A stretch of 38,475 bases of DNA from Micavibrio sp964400125 (GCA_964400125.1 CAYNSR010000018.1:1-38475); one strand, 5' to 3'. Positions 8,346 to 16,035 are shown, numbered from the stretch's first letter. Notes: generated by a model from the letters alone, not told the origin. A program made the numbers and translations.

Positions 8346-8723
8346 ATGGTGAAAAAACTGACCCCACAGGAACGCCGGACTTTCCGGACCCGCAACAAGC
8401 TGAAATCCGTGAATACGGCCAAGGCCGGTTTGCGAGGTTTCCGTCCGCGCCTGTCCGTCCACCGCACCAACAAGGGCATTTACGCTCAGGTGATTGATGA
8501 CATGCAGGGCGTTACTCTTGCCGCTGCGTCGTCGCTGGACAAGGATCTCGGTCTGAAGACCGGGGGCAATATCGAGGCGGCACAAAAAGTTGGCAAGCTG
8601 GTCGCGGAACGTGCGAAAAAGGCTGGTGTCAGTCAGGTCCAGTTCGACCGTGGTTGCTATTTGTATCATGGCCGCATCAAAGCGGTCGCCGACGGCGCCC
8701 GCGAGGGTGGTCTTGATTTTTAG
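8346..8723 (+). CDS. rplR: 50S ribosomal protein L18
   Basis: L18 binds 5S rRNA with L5 and L25. The 125-residue product has the basic N-terminal RNA-binding arm (RRTFRTRNKLKS) and the conserved core RLSVHRTNKGIYAQVIDD. The C-terminal FDRGCYLYHGRIKAVADGAREGGLDF is typical. It lies between rplF and rpsE in standard order. Confidence 0.97.
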   Translation: MVKKLTPQERRTFRTRNKLKSVNTAKAGLRGFRPRLSVHRTNKGIYAQVIDDMQGVTLAAASSLDKDLGLKTGGNIEAAQKVGKLVAERAKKAGVSQVQFDRGCYLYHGRIKAVADGAREGGLDF

Positions 8724-8747
8724 GTTTTGAAAAAGGAAGCATAGAAT

Positions 8748-9323
8748 ATGGCTCGCAACGAGAAAAAACGTGAAGACCGCGAAGACTCCGAACTGGTAGA
8801 GCGCCTGGTCGGGATTAACCGGGTTTCGAAAACCGTCAAGGGCGGCAAACGCTTCGGCTTTGCTGCGCTGGTGGTGGTCGGGGACGGTCGTGGCCGCGTC
8901 GGTTTCGGTAGCTCCAAGGCCCGCGAGGTTCCGGATGCGATCAAGAAGGCAACCGAGCAAGCCAAACGCAAAATGATCCGCGTTCCGCTGCGCGAAGCTC
9001 GCACCCTGCACCACGATGTGACGGGTATGGACGGTGCCGGGAAAGTCTTGCTGCGTTCGGCAGTACCGGGGACCGGGATTATCGCGGGGGGCCCGATGCG
9101 TGCGGTGTTCGAAGCGCTTGGCGTTCAGGATGTCGTTGCCAAGGTGCAGGGGTCCAACAACCCGTACAGCATGGTGAATGCGACATTCGATGCGCTGAAG
9201 CGTATGCAAAGCCCGCGTCAGGTGGCAGCCCGCCGTGGCAAGAAGGTCAGTGACATCATCGTCAATCGCGAATCCGGCAAGCAGATCGCGGAACAGGCCG
9301 TCACGGCAACCGAAGAAGAATAA
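8748..9323 (+). CDS. rpsE: 30S ribosomal protein S5
   Basis: S5 helps decoding accuracy and, with S3 and S4, forms the mRNA entry helicase site. The N-terminal double-stranded RNA-binding domain covers about residues 14-80 (LVGINRVSKTVKGGKRFGF, then VVVGDGRGRVGFG). The C-terminal domain contains GTGIIAGGPMRAVFEALGV and GSNNPYSMVNATFDAL. At 191 residues it is of the longer alphaproteobacterial type with an acidic C-terminal end. Confidence 0.97.
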   Translation: MARNEKKREDREDSELVERLVGINRVSKTVKGGKRFGFAALVVVGDGRGRVGFGSSKAREVPDAIKKATEQAKRKMIRVPLREARTLHHDVTGMDGAGKVLLRSAVPGTGIIAGGPMRAVFEALGVQDVVAKVQGSNNPYSMVNATFDALKRMQSPRQVAARRGKKVSDIIVNRESGKQIAEQAVTATEEE

Positions 9324-9350
9324 GGCGTGAAGATTTAAGGAAACAACATC

Positions 9351-9623
9351 ATGACCGAAGAAACAAAAGCGAAAAAGGCACCGGCAAAGAAGGCTGCTGC
9401 GAAACCCTCCGCTGCGAAAGCGAGTGCGGCGAAGGCAGGAAAGCGTCTGCGCATCAAACAGGTTCGCAGCGCGGCGGGTCGTTTTGCCTATCAACGGGCG
9501 ACGCTGATCGGTCTGGGTCTGAACAAGATCAACCGTGTCAACGAAGTTGAAGATACACCCTCAACGCGCGGTATGGTTCGCGCCGTTGCGCACCTGATCG
9601 AAGTAGAAGAGATTGCGGCTTAA
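9351..9623 (+). CDS. rpmD: 50S ribosomal protein L30 with N-terminal extension
   Basis: L30 is a small 23S rRNA binding protein. The conserved core starts at about residue 30 (KRLRIKQVRSAAGRFAYQRATLIGLGLNK in pieces) and includes the DTPSTRGMVRAVAHLIEVEE end. Most L30 proteins have about 60 residues. This one has 90 because of a 29-residue Lys/Ala N-terminal leader. No better start lies nearer the core, and the AAGGAAAC site fits the ATG used. Confidence 0.93.
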   Translation: MTEETKAKKAPAKKAAAKPSAAKASAAKAGKRLRIKQVRSAAGRFAYQRATLIGLGLNKINRVNEVEDTPSTRGMVRAVAHLIEVEEIAA

Positions 9624-9634
9624 GGAGCAGCGTT

Positions 9635-10144
9635 ATGAAACTCAATGAAATGAAACCCAACCCCGGCAGTGTCAAGAACCGTACCCGCGTCGGGCGCGGC
9701 CATTCGTCCGGTCTGGGGAAAACCTCCGGTTCGGGGACCAAGGGCCAGAAATCCCGCAGCGGCGTCGCCATCAACGGCTTTGAAGGCGGTCAGATGCCGC
9801 TGTATCGCCGTTTGCCGAAGCAGGGTTTCACCAATATTTTTGCCAAGGAATACAGCACTATTTCCATCGGCAAGATTCAAGCGGCGATTGACTCTGGCAA
9901 ACTTGACGGCAAGGCCGCGATTGACGAAGACATGCTGGTTAAGGCGGGTCTGGTCCGTCGCAAGCAGGATGGTATCCGTGTGCTGGGCAATGGTGAAATC
10001 AAGGCCAAGGTAACCCTGAAAGTCACCGGAATCACCGCAGGTGCCCGGGCGGCTCTCGAAAAGGCCGGCGGCAAGGTTGAGTTGGTCGTGCGCGAGGTCA
10101 AGCCAGTTGTGCGCAAGAAAGCCAAGAGTGACGGCAGCAAATAG
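9635..10144 (+). CDS. rplO: 50S ribosomal protein L15
   Basis: L15 is a late-assembly protein near the peptidyl-transferase region. The 169-residue protein begins MKLNEMKPNPGSVKNRTRVGRG. It has the GKTSGSGTKGQKSRSG segment and the family signature around GNGEIKAKVTLKVTGITAGAR (about residues 112-132). An AAGGAG site precedes the ATG, 11 bases after rpmD. A 206-base gap with two hairpins separates it from secY. Confidence 0.97.
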   Translation: MKLNEMKPNPGSVKNRTRVGRGHSSGLGKTSGSGTKGQKSRSGVAINGFEGGQMPLYRRLPKQGFTNIFAKEYSTISIGKIQAAIDSGKLDGKAAIDEDMLVKAGLVRRKQDGIRVLGNGEIKAKVTLKVTGITAGARAALEKAGGKVELVVREVKPVVRKKAKSDGSK

Positions 10145-10180
10145 GCCTTCGCTATTTAAAGAATTGCAACGGGCGCGGGG

Positions 10181-10205
10181 GCGGATCAGCTTCCGCGTTT
10201 TTGCT
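10181..10205 (+). terminator. Hairpin plus T-run between rplO and secY
   Basis: GCGGA (10181-10185) and TCCGC (10192-10196) form a 5-bp stem with a 6-base loop. T-runs at 10198-10202 and 10205-10209 follow, interrupted by GC. The stem is short, so this would be at most a weak intrinsic terminator or attenuator after the r-protein block. Confidence 0.35.
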
Positions 10206-10268
10206 TTTTGCGTCCGCTTTGCCTCACGGTTTTCCGGTCGCGGAACAAGAGGATGAAGCCAGAATGAT

Positions 10269-10304
10269 GCGGCTTTGGGGCTTGCCCCGGGGCCGCGTTT
10301 TCTT
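10269..10304 (+). terminator. Strong stem-loop with T-rich tail upstream of secY
   Basis: Positions 10269-10280 pair with 10285-10296 to give a 12-bp stem with three G-T wobbles in the middle and a CTTG loop. GTTTTCTTT follows. The form is that of an intrinsic terminator, 47 bases before the secY start. It could make secY and adk expression partly independent of the ribosomal genes, or act as an attenuator. Confidence 0.55.
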
Positions 10305-10350
10305 TATCTATTGAGGATCATTTACCCGCGTCAAGAAGGACTTCATCGCC

Positions 10351-11697
10351 ATGGCTTCCGCAGTCGAACAGCTTGCCAAAAACGCCAACTGGGGCGCGCT
10401 CGCCAAAGCAACGGAACTGAAGCAGCGCTTGCTTTTTGTGGTCCTGGCGTTGCTGGTCTATCGTCTTGGCACCTATATCCCCATTCCCGGTATCGACCCG
10501 CATGTGTGGAACGACATCTTCACACAAAAAGGCGGCGGCATCCTTGATATGTTCAACATGTTTTCGGGCGGCGCGTTGCAGCGTATGACAATTTTCGCCC
10601 TGAACATCATGCCTTATATTTCTGCCTCCATCATCATGCAATTGGCGACGGCCCTGTCGCCGCAGCTTGAGGCGATGAAGAAGGAAGGGGAATCGGGGCG
10701 GATGCGTATCAACCAGTATACGCGCTATCTGACCGTACTGCTGGCCTCTGTGCAGGCGTATGGTCTGGCTGTGGGTCTGGAAAGCATGCAGGGGGCCGGT
10801 GGTTCCGCTGTGCTTGATCCGGGCCTGTTCTTCCGCATATCGACGGTCATTACCATTGTTGGCGGCACCATCTTCCTGATGTGGCTCGGCGAACAGATTA
10901 CAGCGCGTGGCGTCGGTAACGGTATATCCCTGATTATCTTCGCGGGGATCGTGGCGGAATTGCCGCGTGCGGTCGGTAGTACGCTGGAGCTCGGGCGGCA
11001 GGGATCGTTCAGCTTTATAGAACTGGCCATGCTGACGGCGATGATTGCCGGTGTTATCTGTTTCATCATTTTCATGGAGCGGGCGCAGCGGCGGATCGTG
11101 GTGCAATATCCGAAGCGTCAGGTTGGCAACAAGATGTTTGCCGGGGACCAGAACCACATTCCGCTGAAGCTGAATACCGCCGGGGTTATCCCGCCGATTT
11201 TCGCGTCGTCCCTGTTACTGTTGCCGCTGACCATTGTCGGCTTCAGTGGAGCAGATGGCGGCGGCATCACGGCGACGATTGCCCGTTGGCTGCAACACGG
11301 TACACCAACCTATATGTTGCTTTACGGTGCGCTGATCGCGTTTTTCTGTTTCTTCTATACGGCGATTGTCTTTAACCCGAATGATAATGCCGAGATGCTG
11401 CGCAAATATGGCGGCTTTATTCCCGGCATCCGTCCGGGTGTGGCAACGTCGCATTATTTCGATTATGTGCTGACGCGCATCACCAGTGTCGGGGCGCTGT
11501 ATCTGTGCTTCATCTGTCTGTTGCCGGAACTGCTGATTGCCAATTACAGCATCCCGTTTTATTTCGGCGGCACCAGTTTGCTGATTGTTGTCTCGGTGAC
11601 AATGGATACGGTAGCGCAGATCCATTCGCATTTGATCGCCCATCAATATGAGGGGCTCATGAAAAAAGCCAAACTCGGGGGAGGCCGCCGCCGATGA
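10351..11697 (+). CDS. secY: Preprotein translocase channel SecY
   Basis: SecY is the channel of the SecYEG translocon in the inner membrane. The 448-residue protein shows about ten hydrophobic segments. Family motifs are GTYIPIPGID near the first membrane helix, MNIMPYISASIIMQLA-like sequence in helix 2, WLGEQITARGVGNGISLIIFAGIV in the middle, and GFIPGIRPG in the cytoplasmic C5 loop. The C-terminus is basic (KLGGGRRR). An AAGGA site lies ten bases upstream. Its stop overlaps the adk start as ATGA. Confidence 0.98.
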   Translation: MASAVEQLAKNANWGALAKATELKQRLLFVVLALLVYRLGTYIPIPGIDPHVWNDIFTQKGGGILDMFNMFSGGALQRMTIFALNIMPYISASIIMQLATALSPQLEAMKKEGESGRMRINQYTRYLTVLLASVQAYGLAVGLESMQGAGGSAVLDPGLFFRISTVITIVGGTIFLMWLGEQITARGVGNGISLIIFAGIVAELPRAVGSTLELGRQGSFSFIELAMLTAMIAGVICFIIFMERAQRRIVVQYPKRQVGNKMFAGDQNHIPLKLNTAGVIPPIFASSLLLLPLTIVGFSGADGGGITATIARWLQHGTPTYMLLYGALIAFFCFFYTAIVFNPNDNAEMLRKYGGFIPGIRPGVATSHYFDYVLTRITSVGALYLCFICLLPELLIANYSIPFYFGGTSLLIVVSVTMDTVAQIHSHLIAHQYEGLMKKAKLGGGRRR

Positions 11698-12290
11698 TCA
11701 ATCTGATTCTTCTGGGCCCTCCAGGCGCGGGCAAGGGAACGCAGGCCAAGCGGCTTGAGGAAAAATATGGGCTGAAGCAGCTTTCCACCGGCGACATGCT
11801 GCGGGCGGAAATGGCGGCAGGCACGGAGCTGGGCAGGAAGGTCAAGGCTATCGTCGATTCCGGCGCTCTGGTCACGGACGAGATCATGATCGAGATGATC
11901 GCGGCGCGTATCGCGCAACCGGATTGCAAAAACGGCGTTATTTTTGACGGTTTTCCCCGCACCGTGGCGCAGGCCGAGGCGCTGGGCGCGCTGTTGACGG
12001 AAAAAGGACATCCCTTGAATGCTGTGATTGAACTGAAGGTTGATGAAGAAGCCCTGGTTAGCCGCCTTCAGACCCGCATCGCGGAGACCAGAGCCAGAGG
12101 CGAGAGCGTGCGTGCTGACGACAACGAGGAGACCTTGCGTAAACGCTTGCAGGTCTTTCGAGAACAGACTGCGCCGATCCTGCCCTATTACCGCGACAAG
12201 GGCATGTTGCAATCGGTTGACGGCATGGCGGCGATTGATGAGGTGGCCGCATCGCTTGAAGCCGTTTTGTCCCGCGCCCGTGCGGCATAG
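11694..12290 (+). CDS. adk: Adenylate kinase, short-lid form
   Basis: Adenylate kinase interconverts ATP + AMP and 2 ADP in the cytoplasm. The P-loop GPPGAGKG is at residues 8-15, STGDMLR at 31-37 and DGFPRT at 85-90. Arg140 is followed by ADDNEETLRKRL. The 198-residue length and lack of a cysteine-rich lid show the short, zinc-free lid type common in alphaproteobacteria. The ATG overlaps the secY stop by four bases, giving the classic secY-adk pair. Confidence 0.97.
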   Translation: MINLILLGPPGAGKGTQAKRLEEKYGLKQLSTGDMLRAEMAAGTELGRKVKAIVDSGALVTDEIMIEMIAARIAQPDCKNGVIFDGFPRTVAQAEALGALLTEKGHPLNAVIELKVDEEALVSRLQTRIAETRARGESVRADDNEETLRKRLQVFREQTAPILPYYRDKGMLQSVDGMAAIDEVAASLEAVLSRARAA

Positions 12291-12304
12291 GGGCAGAGTT
12301 TGCG

Positions 12305-12973
12305 ATGGCAGAGGGCGATATCCCCGTTGCGCCGGAATGCGGACTCTATCTCCGTATCGATCCGGGGTATGATTTTGAATCCCTGATCCCGCATCTGCGC
12401 GATATTTTCTTTATTGCCAAACTGTCGAAATACCAGCGCAATATGCATGTTCTGGAATTGCCCGGTGTGGATCTGGCACCGGACGGGGTTGAGGAAATTC
12501 GCGGCATGGTTGGTTACGCACAACAGAGCGGTTTTGTCGCGGTTTTGCGCGGCGATGCCGTGCAGGCCCGGGATCTGGGCGCGGACGGCGTTTTGCTGGA
12601 CCATGTTGATGCCTTTGCGGCGGCGCGGGCGGCGCTGGGGGCGGAGGCGATTATCGGTCTGCGTTGCGGCGAGTCGCGCAACCTTGCCGAGACAGCGCTG
12701 GAGCGAGGGGCGGATTATGTCAGTTTTCATGCTGTCCTTCCCACTGCTCTGCCTGCGCCGGACATGGCGGCATGGTGGTCGACGCGCACCGATATTCCCT
12801 GTCTTGTCGAGGGGCGGTTCAGCAATGACAGTTGCGGCGCATTTGTGGGTGCCGGAGTGACCTTTATCGATTCGTCGGACTTTGTCTTCCATCACCCGGC
12901 GGGGGTCAAGCAGGGTGTGGCGGATATGCTGCTGGCCATTGATCTGGCGCTGGAAAACCGGGTCGCCAGCTAA
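12305..12973 (+). CDS. Degenerate ThiE/TenI-like TIM-barrel protein
   Basis: This 222-residue protein resembles the thiamine-phosphate synthase/TenI fold. It starts with a CGLYLRIDP strand, then has QARDLGADGVLL and ERGADYVSFHAVLPT in the order and spacing of the ThiE barrel. The catalytic positions differ: the usual VNDD, HLGQ(E/D)D and (T/S)PTK motifs read LRGD, LLDHVDA and LPTALP. It is therefore unlikely to be a normal ThiE enzyme; its substrate is unknown. It follows adk by 14 bases and is read with it, an uncommon place for such a gene. Fold call moderate, function unknown. Confidence 0.6.
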   Translation: MAEGDIPVAPECGLYLRIDPGYDFESLIPHLRDIFFIAKLSKYQRNMHVLELPGVDLAPDGVEEIRGMVGYAQQSGFVAVLRGDAVQARDLGADGVLLDHVDAFAAARAALGAEAIIGLRCGESRNLAETALERGADYVSFHAVLPTALPAPDMAAWWSTRTDIPCLVEGRFSNDSCGAFVGAGVTFIDSSDFVFHHPAGVKQGVADMLLAIDLALENRVAS

Positions 12974-13073
12974 CGCGCCGGGGTGTGGCGGCATTGCGTT
13001 GTCGGCCCGTATTTGCGCAGAGAATTATTTTCAGAATCGTGCCAAAAATCCCGGTTTTCCACAGTTTTTTATG

Positions 13074-13101
13074 TTGACGCAGGGGCGGAAATGCTTATAA
13101 T
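13074..13101 (+). promoter_or_regulatory. Near-consensus sigma-70-type promoter for rpsM-rpsK-rpoA-rplQ
   Basis: TTGACG at 13074-13079 and a perfect TATAAT at 13096-13101 are separated by 16 bases. The start of transcription would fall near 13108, giving a leader of about 150 bases before rpsM. This separates the alpha-operon genes from the upstream secY-adk unit. Confidence 0.75.
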
Positions 13102-13110
13102 CCGGCCATC

Positions 13111-13135
13111 TTTCCCTTGGAAGGTCCAGGGGAAA
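13111..13135 (+). promoter_or_regulatory. 10-bp stem-loop at the 5' end of the rpsM leader
   Basis: Positions 13111-13120 pair with 13126-13135 with one G-T wobble around a five-base AAGGT loop. It starts only a few bases after the predicted transcription start, so it would sit at the very 5' end of the mRNA. It could protect the transcript or bind a regulator such as a ribosomal protein; no T-run follows, so it is not a terminator. Confidence 0.5.
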
Positions 13136-13256
13136 TGTGCCGAAATATTTGAATTTATTCATAAATTTCGGGTTGGTATACGAACCGGCGTCGAATTCCG
13201 TTAACGGCGGATAAGATTTTACGGTTCGGCTGGAAATCAAAAACAGGAGAAAAAAC

Positions 13257-13637
13257 TTGGCTCGTATTGCTGGCGTCAACGTCCCAGACAAAAAACGTGC
13301 GCTGATTGCCTTGACTTATGTTCACGGTATCGGCCTGACCACTTCCAAAAAAATCATTGAGGCCGCCGGGATCGATCCGTCCCGCCGCATGTCCGATCTG
13401 ACCGAGGATGAGCTTAATGCCATCCGCAAGGAGATCGAGGCCGGTAAATTCCTCATCGAAGGCGATTTGCGCCGTGAAGTCTCCCTGAACATCAAGCGTC
13501 TGATGGATATGGGTTGCTATCGCGGTTTGCGTCACCGTAAGGGCCTGCCCGTTCGCGGTCAGCGCACCAAAACGAATGCACGCACACGCAAGGGCCCGGC
13601 AAAACCGATTGCCGGCAAGAAAATCGTCAAGAAATAA
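13257..13637 (+). CDS. rpsM: 30S ribosomal protein S13, TTG start
   Basis: S13 lies in the 30S head and contacts the P-site tRNA and L5. The 126-residue product matches the family from its first residues (ARIAGVNVPDKKRALIALTYVHGIG in pieces). It has the GCYRGLRHRKGLPVRGQRT signature and a basic end. The start codon is TTG: no ATG lies in frame where the family begins, and an AGGAG site stands eight bases upstream. A TTG start on a highly expressed ribosomal gene is unusual and lowers or tunes initiation. Confidence 0.95.
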   Translation: MARIAGVNVPDKKRALIALTYVHGIGLTTSKKIIEAAGIDPSRRMSDLTEDELNAIRKEIEAGKFLIEGDLRREVSLNIKRLMDMGCYRGLRHRKGLPVRGQRTKTNARTRKGPAKPIAGKKIVKK

Positions 13638-13654
13638 GAGACAGGATTTAGATC

Positions 13655-14068
13655 ATGGCTAAAGAAGCAACCAAAAAAGACGGTAAGGGCGCAGCGCGCG
13701 GTCGTAAAAAAGAACGGAAAAATATCATTTCCGGGATGGCGCATGTGAATTCCACTTTCAACAATACCATCATCACGATCAGTGATGCACAGGGAAACAC
13801 GGTTTCCTGGTGCTCCGCCGGGATGATGGGTTTCAAGGGATCGCGCAAGGCAACCCCGTATGCCGCACAGTTGACGGCAGAAAATGCGGGTCGCAAGGCG
13901 CAGGAACACGGTATGAAGGAACTGGACGTCAATGTGAAGGGTCCAGGTTCGGGCCGTGAATCGGCATTGCGCGCGTTGCAGTCCATCGGGTTCAATATCC
14001 GGTCGATCAAGGATATCACGCCGGTTCCGCATAACGGATGCCGCCCGCCGAAACGCCGGAGAGTTTAA
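13655..14068 (+). CDS. rpsK: 30S ribosomal protein S11
   Basis: S11 lines the mRNA channel on the 30S platform. The 137-residue protein has a basic N-terminal arm (KKDGKGAARGRKKERKN), the core AHVNSTFNNTIITISDAQGN, and the C-terminal GPGSGRESALRAL and ITPVPHNGCRPPKRRRV signatures. It is a few residues longer than usual at the N-terminus. A 198-base gap containing a perfect palindromic element follows, before rpoA. Confidence 0.98.
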   Translation: MAKEATKKDGKGAARGRKKERKNIISGMAHVNSTFNNTIITISDAQGNTVSWCSAGMMGFKGSRKATPYAAQLTAENAGRKAQEHGMKELDVNVKGPGSGRESALRALQSIGFNIRSIKDITPVPHNGCRPPKRRRV

Positions 14069-14081
14069 GAAGAAGTTTTTT

Positions 14082-14212
14082 ACCGCGAAGCACACGAAGG
14101 ACACGAAGATATCTCAGTCAACACGCGCGTCAGCGCGTAAAATAAAAATATTGTTTTTACACCTGCTGTGCAGGCATTGAGATATCTTCGTGTCCTTCGT
14201 GTGCTTCGCGGT
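14082..14212. repeat. Palindromic repeat element with perfect 35-bp inverted arms
   Basis: Arm 14082-14116 is the exact reverse complement of arm 14178-14212. Inside each arm is a short direct repeat (CACGAAG twice). The 61-base centre holds two smaller hairpins: ACGCGC/GCGCGT at 14123-14138 and CCTGC/GCAGG at 14162-14174. No clear target duplication flanks it. The element would fold into a very long hairpin in the rpsK-rpoA transcript. It looks like an intergenic palindromic repeat of the kind dispersed in many bacterial genomes; copy number cannot be seen here. Confidence 0.85.
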
Positions 14213-14266
14213 TCATAAAAATAACCTCCGGCTTTGCCGGATTAAACGAGAGAAAAAGGAAGCGTC

Positions 14267-15283
14267 ATGATTCAGAAAAACTGGCAGGAACTGATTAAGC
14301 CTTCGAAGATCGAAATCGAACACGGCACCGATGCGCGTAGCGTCGGCAGTGTCGTTGCCGAACCGCTGGAGCGTGGTTTCGGCCTGACGTTGGGCAATGC
14401 CCTGCGCCGCATTCTGCTGTCCTCCCTGCAGGGGGCCGCTGTGACTGCCGTGCAGATCGATGGCGTGCTGCATGAATTCTCCTCAATCGACGGGGTTCGT
14501 GAAGACGTCACTGACATCGTTCTGAACATCAAGGCGCTGGCTGTCCGCATGCATGTCGAGGGGCCGAAAAGAATGCGCCTTCACGCCGAGGGTCCTTGTG
14601 AAGTGACTGCCGGAATGATCGAGGCCGGAGCCGATATCGAAATCATGAATCCGGATCTGGTTATCTGCACGCTGGACAAGGGTGCCAAGCTGAACATGGA
14701 AATGACGGTCAATACAGGCAAGGGTTACCGCCCGGCCAGCCTGAACCGTCCGGAAGATGCGCCGGTCGGATTTATCCCCGTCGACAGTGTTTTCTCCCCC
14801 GTGCGCAAGGTGACTTATGACGTTGAAAATGCCCGCGTCGGCCAGATCACAGACTACGACAAACTGACCTTGCGCGTGGAAACAAACGGCGTTATCACGC
14901 CGGAAGATTCCGTGGCCTATGCCGCACGCATCATGCAGGACCAGTTGCAGGTCTTCATTAACTTCGAAGAGCCGAAAGCGCATGAAGGTCGTGAAGAAGT
15001 GCAGGAACTGCCCTTTAACCGCAATTTGCTGCGCCGTGTCGATGAGCTGGAACTGTCGGTCCGTTCGGCCAACTGCCTGAAGAACGACAATATCGTTTAT
15101 ATCGGCGATCTGGTGCAAAAATCCGAAGCCGATATGCTGCGTACGCCAAATTTTGGGCGTAAATCGCTGAACGAGATCAAAGAAGTGCTGACTATGATGG
15201 GCCTCCATCTGGGCATGCAGATCGAAGGCTGGCCGCCGGAGAATATCGAGGATCTGGCCAAGAAAGTGGATGAGCCTTTCTAG
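14267..15283 (+). CDS. rpoA: RNA polymerase alpha subunit
   Basis: The alpha subunit dimer scaffolds RNA polymerase assembly, and its C-terminal domain binds UP elements and activators. The 338-residue protein has the N-terminal domain (VAEPLERGFGLTLGNALRRILLSSL) and a flexible linker near residue 240. The C-terminal domain contains LELSVRSANCLKNDNI and TPNFGRKSLNEIKEVL, with the DNA-contacting arginine in SVRSAN. The AAGGAAG site precedes the ATG. It follows the palindromic element and precedes rplQ. Confidence 0.98.
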   Translation: MIQKNWQELIKPSKIEIEHGTDARSVGSVVAEPLERGFGLTLGNALRRILLSSLQGAAVTAVQIDGVLHEFSSIDGVREDVTDIVLNIKALAVRMHVEGPKRMRLHAEGPCEVTAGMIEAGADIEIMNPDLVICTLDKGAKLNMEMTVNTGKGYRPASLNRPEDAPVGFIPVDSVFSPVRKVTYDVENARVGQITDYDKLTLRVETNGVITPEDSVAYAARIMQDQLQVFINFEEPKAHEGREEVQELPFNRNLLRRVDELELSVRSANCLKNDNIVYIGDLVQKSEADMLRTPNFGRKSLNEIKEVLTMMGLHLGMQIEGWPPENIEDLAKKVDEPF

Positions 15284-15397
15284 GAGGCGCATTGTTTCAA
15301 GGGATATGGTATCCCGCCCCGGTCTTGATGGCGACATGAGAGCGGATAACACAATGGTTCTTACCAGTTAAGGCCGCAGAGAAAGAGTGAAATGTAA

Positions 15398-15964
15398 ATG
15401 AAACACGGTATCAAACAACGCAAACTTGGACGCCGGTCGCAACACCGTCTGGCGATGTTCGCCAATATGGCCGCAGCCCTGATCAAGCATGAGCAGATCA
15501 CGACGACTCTGCCCAAGGCCAAGGAACTGCGCCCGTTCACGGAGAAACTGATTACGCTGGGCAAAAAAGGCGGGCTGGCCAATCGCCGCCGCGCGATTTC
15601 GATCATGCGGGATGAAAAGCAGGTCGATAAATTGTTCGCGGTCATTGCCGAGCGCTACAAGGATCGTCAGGGCGGATATATCCGCATTCTGAAGGCTGGA
15701 TTTCGCTACGGCGATGCGGCACCGCTGGCTGTGATCGAACTGGTCGATCGTGATGTGACCGCCAAGGGTCAGGACAGCGGTCCGAGCCAAAATTTCACCG
15801 AAGTGGAAAGCGAACACGAAGTTGGTGAAGACGGCGAGTTGAAAGAAAAGAAAAAGGCTCCTGCCAAAAAGCCTGTTGCGAAAAAAACCGACGGTGTCGG
15901 CAAAGCCGGAAAAAGCGGCGGCAGCAAGCCAACGATCCGCAAGGGGGCCGCGCGCGGCGCTTAA
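15398..15964 (+). CDS. rplQ: 50S ribosomal protein L17 with long C-terminal tail
   Basis: L17 lies at the tunnel exit side of the large subunit. The core (residues 1-122) starts MKHGIKQRKLGRRSQHRLAM and ends near APLAVIELVDRD, matching the family. A tail of about 65 residues follows, first acidic then Lys/Ala/Gly-rich, making 188 residues instead of about 120-140. It is the last gene of the superoperon and is closed by a strong terminator 22 bases later. Confidence 0.96.
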   Translation: MKHGIKQRKLGRRSQHRLAMFANMAAALIKHEQITTTLPKAKELRPFTEKLITLGKKGGLANRRRAISIMRDEKQVDKLFAVIAERYKDRQGGYIRILKAGFRYGDAAPLAVIELVDRDVTAKGQDSGPSQNFTEVESEHEVGEDGELKEKKKAPAKKPVAKKTDGVGKAGKSGGSKPTIRKGAARGA

Positions 15965-15986
15965 AGAAGATTCAGGAATTTTTGTG

Positions 15987-16019
15987 AAAAAGGGCGGTCA
16001 GTTCGGCCGCCCTTTTTCT
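15987..16019 (+). terminator. Intrinsic terminator after rplQ
   Basis: GGGCGG (15992-15997) pairs with CCGCCC (16007-16012); the flanking A-run (15987-15991) and T-run (16013-16017) extend the stem to 11 bp. The loop has nine bases. It is the best terminator in the window and ends the ribosomal superoperon. Confidence 0.92.
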
Positions 16020-16035
16020 TCGGCCCCGGAATCAC

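Noticed and set aside
8232..9494. A 420-codon - strand frame
   Set aside because: Antisense to rplF, rplR, rpsE and rpmD, with no recognisable motif and no ribosome-binding site.
10318..11157. A 279-codon - strand frame over secY
   Set aside because: Shadow of secY; His/Arg/Gln-rich composition typical of antisense to membrane-protein codons.
14082..14212. The palindrome as an intrinsic terminator of rpsK
   Set aside because: The stem is far longer than a terminator, no T-run follows the right arm, and rpoA must be transcribed through it or from a promoter not seen here.
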